Origin: Aphelenchoides besseyi
Lineage: Eukaryota; Nematoda; Chromadorea; Rhabditida; Aphelenchoididae
Direction of reading: 5' to 3'
Assembly: GCA_024699855.1 (NCBI GenBank)
Contig: JAMPIQ010000002.1
Coordinates: 10,478,001 to 10,542,000 of the forward strand
Length of the DNA: 64,000 bases
The notes under the pieces are model-generated. The model was not told the origin of the DNA and searched no databases. It saw only the letters and a list, made by a program, of their open reading frames with translations. Below, in pieces: positions 1 to 11,590 of the stretch. Made by a program: the position numbers and the translations under genes. Numbering within the stretch: position 1 is the first letter of the stretch; each line of letters begins with the position of its first letter.

Positions 1-580
1 AACTTTTAAAATTCTTTTTCACATTTGCACACTGGTCGTGCTGTCCCGTACGCTTTTGCTTTTTTTGGCAATGCTTTTGGTGGGAACGTGGGACGATTCG
101 ATGGCCGAATTCCGCCGCCGTCGGCTGATAGTCGCTTTTTGGAGCGCTTTTTTGCGGACATCACTCGAGTCTTTCGGTCCGAATCTTCTCCACAAGCATC
201 TTCATCCGCATCTTATCGCTTATAGCGCGCACCAACGACAAATTTTCGGCGTTCCGAAACAGCCGGCCGTTAACGCAGTTTGAGCATCTGAAAAACGACC
301 TCTTTCTATATGTTCCATTGCCCCGTTAACTTATTTGACCTGTGCGTGTTATTGAATAACCGAAACCGGTTCCTTTTAGATTGTGGATTTGTAGTTCGCT
401 GTTGTACGCGCGCGAATTTTGACCTTACTAAACCTGTTCGTTATTCGGACATTCCCGCTGTATCGGAGAATACTTTTTTCTTTCAGCTTCATCGTATACA
501 TGTACGCCTAGAACCTGGGTCAAACGTAGCGCATTTTATCTTTTCTATTGCCGCACTGGCCTGCTGCTGCTGGTGGTAGA
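1..580. other. Upstream region of Musashi gene
   Basis: No convincing gene is seen here. Open stretches exist on the plus strand but lack a clear ATG, splice pattern or recognisable protein. The stretch probably holds the promoter and 5' untranslated region of the Musashi gene that starts at 581. This is inference from position only. Confidence 0.4.
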
Positions 581-2234
581 ATGAAGCCAAACTGTGCTCC
601 GCCTCAACAACAAACGAATGGCAGTACGACGGCCGCTGGTTCGGCATTAACGTCTGCCGGAAACAACAACAACAACACCAGCAGCAACAATTCGGGTTCT
701 GTGTCTCTGCCCAACGGTTAGTCGTTTGTTTCATCATTTTTTAAATCGATTTAGGTGGATCATCAACGGGTAAAGCGAATTCCAATACGACTGCTGGCGA
801 GATACAACAAACCGGCTGTGGAACGTCGTCAGCAATACGCGAAGACGAGGATCAGAATCTGATCGATGGTGAGGAAAGTGGTCAACAGAATCCGGGCAAA
901 ATGTTTATTGGTGGTTTAAGTTGGAATACAACTGCAGGTAAAGAAATTGGTTAGTGATGTTTTAGTTTTGCAAATTTTTAGAAGGACTTCGCGATTACTT
1001 CAGCAAATTTGGAGAAGTTAACGAGTGTATGGTGATGCGAGATCCGGCCACGAAACGAGCACGGTAAGTGGCTAGAAGATGGAATGAGCTAACGATGTTC
1101 TTCTTGAAGAGGTTTTGGTTTTATCACTTTTTCTGATCCAAACAGCGTTGAAAAAGTTCTTTTGGAGGCAGAACACGATTTGGATGGAAAGAAGGTGAAT
1201 TTAAATGACAAAATTAGGGTTAGACCGCATTTTTAGATCGATCCAAAGGTCGCTTTTCCAAAACGCCATCAACCGAAAGTGAGTAGAAAGCTTGGATTAA
1301 CGACCTAACAAGAATTTTGAGAATTTCAGATGGTCGTGCGTACAAAAAAAGTGTTTATTGGCGGTTTATCTTCTAATTCAACGTTGGAAGACATGAAGAA
1401 CTACTTTCAACAGTACGGAAAGATAGAAGATGCGATGCTTATGTTCGACAAGGCGACACAACGTCATCGAGGTTATTGGAAGATTAATTGATATTAAAGT
1501 TCGCTTTTGTTTAGGTTTTGGTTTTATTACGTTTGATGATGATGATGTTAGTGAAAAAGTCTGCGAAATTCATTTCCATGAAATCAACGGGAAAATGGTG
1601 GAGTGTAAAAAGGTGAGCTAATTGAACTCTTTACTTTGCTATTGCAATATTCGCTAAAACCAATTTACTCGCATACCCAAGCCACTTCTGAATTGATGCA
1701 TCATTTTGAAGAGAAGATTCATATACGCAATTTTCAGGCACAGCCAAAAGAAGTTATGTTGCCTGTGCAACTGAACAAAAGTCGAGCAGCTGCAGCTCGT
1801 AATCTATACGGACTTTCACCGGAACAGCTTTTGGCTTATGCGTCTTACGTACCGCGTATGCCGCCTTATGCCGGTGGCAATTTGTTGTATCCGGGACGTG
1901 AGTTGAATCTGTAAACAGAAAAAGAAATGGCCAATTCACAGTTGCAGTATTCAATGGCGGTTTCTCTCAATCTTTTGGTATGACTCCATCGGGACGAAGT
2001 AGTGTGAGCAATGCGGGGGCGAATGCGACTTCTAGTGGAATTTTGAATCCACGTGATTTGGCAAACGCGCAGGTCGTTGCACAACAACAAGGTAAACAAA
2101 GGCCGCTAACTTTATGTAATGATGTGGTTGTTAAAGCTTACGAAGCCGCATTGGCCTATGCAAATGGAATCAGCGACTTCGCATTTCACGGTCATCAACA
2201 ACCAATTTCCAATTCATTTAACAACAAAATGTAA
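581..2234 (+). CDS. msi-1: Musashi-family RNA-binding protein (two RRMs)
   Basis: Nine exons join in phase (581-716, 755-937, 982-1063, 1110-1194, 1237-1278, 1330-1471, 1515-1612, 1738-1897, 1948-2234) to give about 404 residues. An N-terminal Gln/Asn/Ser-rich segment is followed by RRM1 (RNP2 [12 protein letters not shown]1 RGFGFITF) and RRM2 (RNP2 [11 protein letters not shown]1 RGFGFITF), with the Musashi hallmarks DPKVAFP between the RRMs and [21 protein letters not shown] after RRM2 (each seen here, shortened). The family binds UAG-containing sites in 3' UTRs and controls translation in neural and germline cells; that is family knowledge. The C-terminal tail is Ala/Gly/Tyr-rich and disordered. 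The start is the first in-frame ATG and has no nearby alternative. A 45-nt segment inside the last exon has splice signals and may be optional. Confidence 0.93.
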
Positions 2235-2331
2235 CATGTGTATTACATGATACGCGCTAGGACGGGAAATTATTTAGCTTCTCCACTTAGAATCGCCGTT
2301 TTGCATAGTTTTCAGTTTCTTAACTTGATTA

Positions 2332-2948
2332 TTAAAACTTAAAAAGAGTAACGTGTTTCGAAATTTGACTGCTCTTATAACATCCTCTTCTTTGTACTAC
2401 TAACAATTCTACGGTCATTTCGCTCACTTTTTCGGCCTTTTCCACGCTGCCCACGAACTTCTGTTTTCCGCTCGGAATGTAAAAACGGTGATTAAATACG
2501 CGTTTCATAAACACTGCGGTGGAAATCTTTTAATCGTACTTTCGGGTTTAAACTTTACAATCGATGCCGAGAATCTGTTCATCTCGCGAGATGTGGCGCA
2601 TTGTTGAATCTCGTCTAATTCGTATCATTGCATGCCGATCTCCTCAGCTTTGAAAAGCGCTCCGATGTTAATTTGCTCTTCAGATTTCGAACCTTTGAAG
2701 AATATTCACGTTCTGTTATCCACGTATTTGGATGCGCATTCCACGCCCACGATCAGAACTCTCACTAACTGCGTACTTACAAAAGTTGTTCTGCCAAAGC
2801 GCTTGAATTCCTTTGCCATTGGCATAATGCGCAAAAATACTTTTGGATCTTACGGTTTCTGCAAAAACAATCTGCCAATTGTACCATCGTCTAGTTGCTC
2901 GTCGTTTCGTGGCTTGGGGTCAATTGCATTCTTTTCAGCGGGCGGCAT
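2332..2948 (-). CDS. Unrecognised coding-like segment, possible small gene or remnant
   Basis: On the minus strand an ATG at 2948 opens a frame beginning MPPAEKNAIDPKPRNDEQ that runs to a good GTAAG donor near 2853. Further coding-like pieces follow: one with LVRVLIVGVECASKY, and a last exon encoding FNHRFYIPSGKQKFVG and ending at a stop at 2332-2334. A phase-consistent splice chain can be drawn through about 45-90 nt introns (one with donor GTAAAG, acceptor CCGCAG), but the middle exon is ambiguous because several frames are open. I do not recognise the product. A plus-strand frame of 141 codons (2632-3057) overlaps it and could instead be chance. It may be a real short gene, or a decayed copy. 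Confidence 0.3.
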
Positions 2949-3073
2949 TCGTTTTCAATCTCCGTATCACAACGTCGGCCCCATCGTCGACTGTGCTCAA
3001 TTCTTTTCCTCTTTATCTATTGAGAGTTCATTTATTGTACATGAGCAAATTATTTAGCTTGCAGCCCATTTGA

Positions 3074-4006
3074 AATCAAGCGGTTAGGCTCAACAAATGT
3101 GCAGCAATATTTATGTAATAATCTCTAGTTTTGTGTAATTAGTTGTTTCGATAGATTGTTGTAATGTCTTTAGCCCAATTGTTAGGTGAATTTCTTTGTG
3201 ATCACTAGATAGGAGGTTAGTCATAGCATCCCGTAGTCCCGAGTAATTGCAAACCGCTGAAATGCGCTTGCTATCATTCATATTGTTTATGATCACTTAA
3301 CGTTCTATGTAAACCGAACCACTTCTTAACCGTTGATTGTACTGATGGCGCGACAATTAAAACAAGCCCGGTGTTCATAATTTTTGTTGGACAGTAACCG
3401 TCAATTGCAAATAAATACAAATTTTCTTCGTTTCATCGAATATGCGTATTGGACTGACGATGTTGAAGTCCACAATCTGCACAATGACCCCTTATGAGCA
3501 TCTCGGTGTTATGATATCCAAGTAAAAGTAGCTTTTATCACGAGCCTATCGTCTTTGGTTATTCGAAATGAATGAGTGTACATTAACAGAAGATAATGCA
3601 ATTCCAAAAACGATAAGAGTTTTTAGCTCATTCATGTTATGATTCGAATGTTTTGTAGTAAAAGGAAATCAGCTGATAGTTCAAATTTTATTGGCTGTGA
3701 AATGTACAGACATTTAGTGAAGAGTTTTCAACATAAGAAGTAAGGTTGTATTATGTTTGAATTGGATGAAAAGTTAAAAGCAGAAGCTGCTACCGGTTAT
3801 GAATCAATGAGCTATTAAATAGAATCATAATGCTTTGAGGTTAAGACCACATTCCGTAATTCGTAATCGAAATGAAAGTTTGACGAAATCAAGAGAATTT
3901 GGCAACAGACGGCGACAGTTGCTGTCGACTTAGTCAACGGGTTGCAAGGGTTTGCATAAGAAAATCATTTGTCTGAATGAGAGTTTTGACAGATTAGTCG
4001 CAACCG
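3074..4006. other. Intergenic stretch between ADAM 3' end and upstream locus
   Basis: AT-rich sequence with only short open frames. No gene, RNA or repeat is supported. It probably contains the 3' untranslated region of the minus-strand ADAM gene, whose stop is at 4007-4009. Confidence 0.4.
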
Positions 4007-7000
4007 TTATGAGTTTGAAACGTCAAGTTTGAAGGGATCGGAAAACAATGACGGTGACTCTCGAATATCAAACTGGCTGTTTGGACGACCGGAATCAACG
4101 GAAGCAGGTGGCGGATCGGGAAGACCGCTAGTGTCCGATGTTCGAAGATAATTGAGTTGTTCAACTGAAATGAATGTATTAATGAAATTGTAGTGAAAAT
4201 GAACTTCAAACCTCCGAAAGTTTTCAGTTCTTCGGTATAATCGCGCTCACTTCCTCCGGCACTTAATTGCTCGGCGTCGACTTTGCGAAGAATCGCTTGA
4301 AAACTTGGCAACTTTAATTGTCCACTGGTTAGTCGGCCGCTTAAGGAGCCGGTACGCGATGAAATCGATCCATTCGGAGATGCTATTGACGCAGATGGTG
4401 GGACGCGGGTACGATTATACGACGTACTTGATGGATACAACGGGAATTGAATGCCGTTGAGCAAATCGGACTCATAGTTGTCAGTTAACGGAGCATGTGC
4501 AACTCTTTCCAATAATGATTCTCTCATATGACGTTGAGGCGCATAAGATGCTGATGGAGAAGCTGTTAATGAAGACAAATGCCGACTAATAGCAGCCGAA
4601 TCATCGGCATAGACCGCGGCAGAAACTCCAATTTGTGATCGAGCAGAACTTATTGGTCGCTCATGCATTGCCGCATTGATAGCAGATCCATGAGTAGATG
4701 GCATTTGACGCATACTACTGGCAACGGACAATGCGGCAGAATCGCGAGATCTTAACGATGTGCTGTCTCGCTCATCTGCCGCTTCGTTTATTCGTTGAAG
4801 TGCGCCGTAAACGTGCTTATTTTTCTTTCGATTTCGTTTTTCCTTTGTCCAACTGGGTGTAGGACCAAATTTAATGACTCGATTGCCATCTTCTTGAAAA
4901 CTTTCGTCAGATTTCTTCTCGGCCAATTGCCTTTGAAAAACGGATGAACTTCGTCGTCTGAAATTATTTCATTGATTTCAACTTATGCCTGAATGCTTAC
5001 CTATAACAACAGACCAAGAAGAAGAGAATCAAAGCAAAAAACATGCCGACCACGATGACAACACCAAGTAAAGTCGACGTATCATCCCATGACGGATTCA
5101 CTGAAATAAAGATCTAAATATGAGAATATATACGCTTCTAACTTCTTATCGATGGCACAAGTAAGTGAACACCATTGGAATGTTCTTCTTGTTGTAATCC
5201 AAAAGTCGGTCGTCGTGACGTGTTCGATCGTTGATCGCATGCAATCCCGCTCCAACCATCGTAACATAAACACGATTGAATTGTTGTGCAATCCTTAAAT
5301 AGTTTGGTTATGAATTTTTAATCAGCAATTTGAAAACGCACTCCGTGTCCCGAACATTGTAACGCCAAATTGTTACTCGGACAATGAACTGGCGGCGAAA
5401 CTTGTGCTAACGGTAAACAAGATCCTTCAACACAAACACGTCCGGAACCACAACTCGTACCATCAGCTACCAGACCAACTCCAACATTCGTAATTGATCT
5501 TGAATTTCGGTTAAACTTGTTTCAATTAGTTCGCTTACTTGCACTGTACTTGATGCCCGTCTTTCAAAAACTGATAGTTAAACGATGTGAGATTTGAGAA
5601 TCGTGGATAACTCAAACCACTCTTGCAGTGTAAAGTACCACAAAGTCGATTCTCTGTTTCACAAGAAACAAATTTTCCATTACGATCACGACCGCAGTTA
5701 CCGTACTCGACACCTTTTTCGTTTTGATCGTAACACGCTTCTTCTCCCGCAATTGCATCTGAACAAAAGGTTTTTTTGTTGCGATTAGATCGTATCTTAC
5801 TGTCTCCCCACAAATTTCGACATTGTTGTTGAGTATCCGAGCAGTTGCCTTTCCAACAATGACCGTTCAATCCGCATTGTATGCCATCGACCAAATAGCC
5901 GTCAGTTGGACAGTTTCCATTGACACCATCACATACTTCCGGTACATCACAAACGGACCGTGCTGGACGACATAAATGCCCTTGTTTAAGCAACTCGCAA
6001 CGATGACAACACACGTGATGAGCAGCACATTGAGCGTGTGCTCGAAGCGTACAAGTGATTGGATCACAACAGGGATCTTTGCAGTCATCCCGTCTTCCGC
6101 AATCACACTCTTCATCGCCATCGACCACTCCATTTCCGCATTGATGTAGTTGAGATGTTTGAAATGGTCGATTCAAAAGACACTGAATATGACCCGACTG
6201 AAGAACGTTGTGCATTCGCGCAACTGAGCACTTGGAAAACTGCCATGCAAACGGTGCTCCAATTGAACTATAACAAAATGTCTTAGCAAATTAATATAAA
6301 CACATACCCCGCTTGTTTGTTCATTACACATGGTAACTGCGAAGCACAAGTGCAATCTGACGAGTCATGATCGATTCCCAATATGTGGCCCACGGCGTGT
6401 GCAACGAATTGAGCAACATTATGAACTGTATAAGAATCCAAGACCTATCAAACAAAACGTTAAAGCTTGTCATTCAATTTTGCGTTGAAGCCTTAAAGTT
6501 CGTTTGTTTTCTTTTGAGTGCCCGTAAAATAATGGCCAAACGTTTGCGTGATTTAAATTACCAACTTTTTATTGCAACCATCTGACGTCTTTTGACATCC
6601 GAAAAGCGTTTGTTCGCCGATTTGCATGCAAACGTTAACGTCAATATTCGCGCGGAAACAAAAGGCGCCGATAGAAATTGCGCGAGCAGATGTTTGATTT
6701 CAATCTGTGGACCATTCATCTTTGCATTTGACTTCTGCAGCGGGTATTTGACTTGGAAATTGGATAGGAAGACAATTCAAAGTTACTGTTCGAGATTATT
6801 TCAATTACAAACCTTAACAATTCCCGCTGCTCTCGATGTGCAGATACTCGCAAAAGATGCCGTTAACATTTCGTTGTTAGCAAAATAACCACCAGTAAAA
6901 AGAATTGAAGCGTCCTTCTCAACTTGATAAATATGGCCGGTGATGTATTCCAACGTTCCACTCAAGGTTCGTTCAATATCACTGTGCACATCAATTCGTT

Positions 7001-8424
7001 GGGCGTCAAGCCAAATTTCGTTGTAAACAACCGACAGACGAATGTTCAGTTCTCGTGTCAGCATCTGAAATTGAATGGTTCGTCTTTATTTCAATCGAAT
7101 CGTTACCGCATCGGCAATGTTTACGACTTCCAACATAAACTCCACCGCTTCATCTTCAGTCAAGTTCATTTCTTTTACCTGGAATCGGGTTGTTTAAAAA
7201 ATGATTACTCTAAACCTTACGAATTGGTAATCTCCAATGATGGCCAGCTCGACGTATTTCACTTGACGACTGACATCTCGTTTGACTGGTTTCTAAAGGA
7301 AAGATCAATTATCAACACATCACTTTGTTTAATAAACCTTAATAAGTGCAGATGTCTGAGAAGGCACTTGAGTCACTGCTCCACAAGTTGCATCTCTTGA
7401 CCATCGGGTTCGGTAGAAAACGTGCGCTTGTTTGCGACTTCGATCGTCGATATTCAACGGCCAAATACCCAAAGCAGTTCCATTTTCGTAGGCAATAATT
7501 CCTCTGCAATTAGTCGATGATGCACTTATTACGTTTATTTCGATTACCTTAATCCGTTGCACGTTGAGATTGCGACAAAAGTGGACGGATCGCCGTTCAC
7601 CGTTCCCTGATAGTAACAATTCTCAACTCGATATGGCAAAAACTCTTCTCCATCTGCGGTGAGCTAGGATGGCAAAAAGATTAAAATTCAATCGTGGGTA
7701 TCAACCTTTTCAAATTGCGTTGAGTTATAGAATAAGTGTTCGTTGAGATTGAGAATCAATTTGAGGCGAATTCGATCGCCAAAAACAACCGTAGATTTGA
7801 TAACAATGACGATATGTTTGTAGTGTGTTGAGGCATTCAAGAAGTAGTTATGAGTATCGATTCCAATTCGCTCTTTTCGTTCTCGAATTTGAAACGGATT
7901 CACAATCTCAAATTGTCCTTCGTCCAATTGACTGACAAGTTGTTTGTTCCATTGAGGATGGACGCTGCCTGAAATCGTTTTGTCTTCTATTTAGGTTCAT
8001 GTATAATCGCTGTATTGCATAATACGGTAAATCGAAATGTCTTTTTCGAGCCGACTGTTGAGTAATCGTATACAGTAGTCGCTTTAATCGAATCTTTTTG
8101 ATTCACAAAGAAAACCGGAAAAATTTGCAACAAAATTTTACTTGCCAACGGCTCACGACTTGTCTCCCACGATGACAACACTTCAATAGCAGATGTTCGA
8201 AAGTCGAAGTTTTGTTGCCCGCAGATTACTCCAATTATAAATCCAGTTAGCTCGTGTCTTTGTTCGAGTTACCCGTTTTTGTTTCGAAATCAATGCGCTG
8301 AATTTGTTACGCAAAAGCTTTCACTTGCCGGAAATTTCGGTTCTGTTCGACAAAACAACTTACATTGAACTGAGATGATTTTGAAGAGGACGATGATTAG
8401 AGATGCCCTTAGAAACTTGAGCAT
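4007..8424 (-). CDS. unc-71: ADAM-family membrane protein, predicted catalytically inactive (UNC-71/ADM-1-like)
   Basis: The ATG at 8424-8422 starts a signal peptide ([19 protein letters not shown]). A prodomain follows ([20 protein letters not shown], cysteine-switch-like DATCGAV near 7380), then a reprolysin-type domain from [13 protein letters not shown] (about 7230), a disintegrin domain ([15 protein letters not shown] to CDVPEVCDG, 6180-5910), a Cys-rich region, an EGF-like segment ([12 protein letters not shown], about 5230), one transmembrane helix (about 5090-5010) and a long Ser-rich cytoplasmic tail with a short proline stretch. The zinc motif reads [12 protein letters not shown] (about 6400): the three His remain but the Glu general base is Ala, so proteolysis is unlikely. 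The methionine-turn VMN is present. The closest known worm role is UNC-71 in motor axon guidance and cell migration through adhesion rather than cleavage; orthology is inferred. Exon boundaries in the prodomain are approximate. Confidence 0.88.
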
Positions 8425-11400
8425 TTTCAAACATTCGGGATTAGCCGGTATTCACGTCCCGTTCAACATCACAGATTTTGAATGACGGACAAATTGACGA
8501 CCTAAATATAGCACATCCACTCAGCAATCAGGTTGACTTCTAATGTCCAGGCTTAAACACAACAATAATCGGGTGATTGTCTTAGGATAAGATGCTCACG
8601 TTAATCACGATATCCGACCGAAAAGTTCAGTCAGAAATAAGAAACAATTTTTGTTCTCACACACATAAAACACGTACCACAGCTTCAAAAGCGAGTTTTT
8701 TTGTGGAAAACCCGGTAGTTGCTGATTTATGCAAATACAATTGTGTTCTCTTCAGAACACTATTCGATGAAGCTGAGGAATAGCGACAGCGCTTCGATCT
8801 GTAAAGAACTTTCATTCTCGAGTACAAAAACTGTACGCGGTAAGTTGCCGTACAAAATTGTTGTCTTAATTCATTAGAAAGATGATCTCAAAACGGCGCG
8901 CTAGTTTCATAATCCGCTTACGTTGAACTACTCGGCCCAATGGGACAGCACTTACGACCAAATCGTTTCAACATACTCGCGTTTATTCTACCGAGTGGAG
9001 CGCTTATCGGGCAAATGCAATTTCGAGTCATGCAATCGAGAAGTCCAATCCCCTCAGGTCATTTCAACCAAAAACGGTTGTTCATTCACTAATCCAAAGC
9101 ACTTGAATGCAAATTAATTTGGTTAAGAGTGCAGATAATTTTTGTGAAACATAAACGTGGAAAGTGCTTGACCGATTTACAATAACAGCACGGAAACATG
9201 TCGCCAAGATCAGATGAACAGATCAAGAGACTCATTAAGAAAACGGCACACTTCTTTTGCGCAATGTCTGCGTGAAATTAAATGACAACAAAAAGAAAGA
9301 TCCAAAGGTCGAGTGGGTGGAGAACCTCGAGCTGTGTTGTGGATGAGCGCGAAACCACTTGGAGGCGACTTAAGTGAGGGTAGAATCCCGCCCATTTGAG
9401 TTGTCCGAGCTTGCGCCGTAGAAATGAGTACGCCAAAGACGATTCTATGGGCCACTATTTCCTTCCAGTTTAATGTCTCGGCGAGGCGGACGCGAGTCAG
9501 AAAAGACGCCACGAGATGGAGGGTGACCGACGAACTAGAGCCTAAGACAGGAAGGAACACCACCACCCAAGAACACAAAAAATTTCAATCCCACAGTTCA
9601 CCGGTCAAAGAATCGAACTAATGTTCATTTAATGAAAACACGAACTGAAGGCATCGACGAGCTTTCAGGATTTCAAAAATAAACGTGGCGCATATGCATT
9701 ATTAATATAAGTAGCCGGATGACCAACAACAAAGACCGTCATATTCGGACGATTCCCTTAACGCTCGTGTCAAAGTTGACTTTTGCTAAGACTATGTGCC
9801 CATTTTTCTTTTCCATTGTCAGTTTTAACCCATGCCTCCGAGTGTGTTTGATAGCTTACTGAATTTCAAGACCACAAACTGTTCCGAAACGAGCATCCGA
9901 TTCGGCTTATAGATGAGACACGCACTTCTTTTATGTAAACACTTTTACTATTCAAATAACCATATAGCACTTATTGCTCGACGTTCGGCACGAAACACAT
10001 GAAGAGGTGACAGTAAGATGGAAATGTTGCATTCATTCGGATCTAACTCCTCTTAGCTGTATTAAATGGACAACCGAGAGTGTACGATTACCGGACGACT
10101 AGCAACGAAAAACAAACGAATTTGCAGTGTAAACGGGAACTCACGGGATAGATTCTCGCAAACAGATTTCAAGCCATTAGAATTGGCAAATTGAAAAACA
10201 AAGCGAAGGTCTTGAGCGGTCGAAGCATTAAAAGACATTTGGACGCGGTAAAATTTTACCTCCAACGGAAAAGTATTTGTTTCCCAGAAATTAGCATTCA
10301 TCTGGCGATTCCTATTCGCTGGCAGAACAAAACGCGATGTGTTTCGTTGGAAGTTCTCACAAACGTTGTGGTGGAGCTCAAAAAACTCAAATTTAGACGG
10401 AAACGTTACCATGCGATCACCCAAGTACTAAGCCGTGAATCACAAATGGTTGGGATGAAAAATGTTCTAGTTATTAAAATCAAAAGCTGTGAACCGTTTG
10501 TTATTGCAACCCAAATTATCGGACAACAACATCTGCGATATGGACGGCCCACAGTGAAAGGAAATTGGATAAGAGAGCAAATGAAAATCATAAAAAAATA
10601 ATTAAAGCGAACAGCTCTCTGCTTCCTGTTGATCACTCGCGCGCGACCATTCCGCCCACCAACCCAAACAATAAGCCAAAAAAGCGACGGCTGAGCTTCT
10701 GGAGGGCGCCCAAACGCTCGACGCGTGCGAAACCCACAGCGTGCCCTCGTTTGAACGGAATTTTGGCGGCTTTTGGCATTTTATGGTAGGTTCAAAAGGT
10801 ATAGTCAAAGAAGCAGTATTATTATTTCAAGGACTCGACAAGGAAAAAGATAGCAAACACTAATAAGTTAAGCCGTTCATTGAGTTGCACATTGAGAATT
10901 ACGTTTGGCATTTGCGTGCACTAATAGAAAACACTTGTACTCGTCAATTGTGCCGAAAATTTTGTCAAAAGTGTTCAAATACCCCTCAGTTTTCCGAAGT
11001 ACTTTTGTTGATCGCTCTTGAAATCGTGCAATCCAGAAGTCGGAAAAGTTTCACTAATCGGCCTTCAACTTGACCGTTGACTCAACCGATCGCAGTTTCA
11101 AATGGTTGAGACGACCAATCGGAAGTTTTCTTGTTGTTTTCGGTGAAATTATTTGTTTTTGTTGTCATCAAAACCTTTTGTCATTAGCCACATAGAACTC
11201 CTAATGGAAACGAGCAAACCGTGGCTGGAAGGCGTAAAAATTGTCCAAATATTCTCATCTGTGAACGTCATGTGAAAATCACAGAATTCGAATTACGATA
11301 GTTTATTCATGTATTTCTAAAAGTTCTCATGGGTTATTTGAAATTAAAGTATGAGAGATCTTAAAATAAGAAACAAAAAAGCATGGCTAATTTTTATCCC

Positions 11401-11590
11401 AAAATAAAAACCGTGAAAGTAAAACCGTAGTTAATTGATGTCCGTGCTCTAATGTTCTTGTCCGGGAAGCTCTTAATCGATCGAAATGACCTTTTTTTGG
11501 TCGTAACTTGTTTCTACAATTACGTGCTAATCCGATTTTTTAACTGAAACTACGTTTAGAAAACAATAAGTGTAATCTTGTTGTTTAAAT
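8425..11590. other. Gene-poor region upstream of ADAM
   Basis: About 3.2 kb without a recognisable protein. Open frames (for example minus 9210-9578 and plus 10191-10601) have ordinary chance composition, no splice logic and no family resemblance. The region probably contains 5' regulatory sequence of the ADAM gene and the 3' flank of the locus at 11.6 kb. Confidence 0.4.

Noticed and set aside
6592..6888. 98-codon plus-strand frame
   Set aside because: Lies over an intron and exon of the minus-strand ADAM gene; a shadow frame.
9210..9578. 122-codon minus-strand open frame
   Set aside because: No domain, no splice context, composition typical of chance; overlaps another open frame on the other strand.
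10191..10601. 136-codon plus-strand open frame
   Set aside because: Basic by composition, overlapped by minus-strand frames of similar length, no family resemblance and no transcript-like signals.
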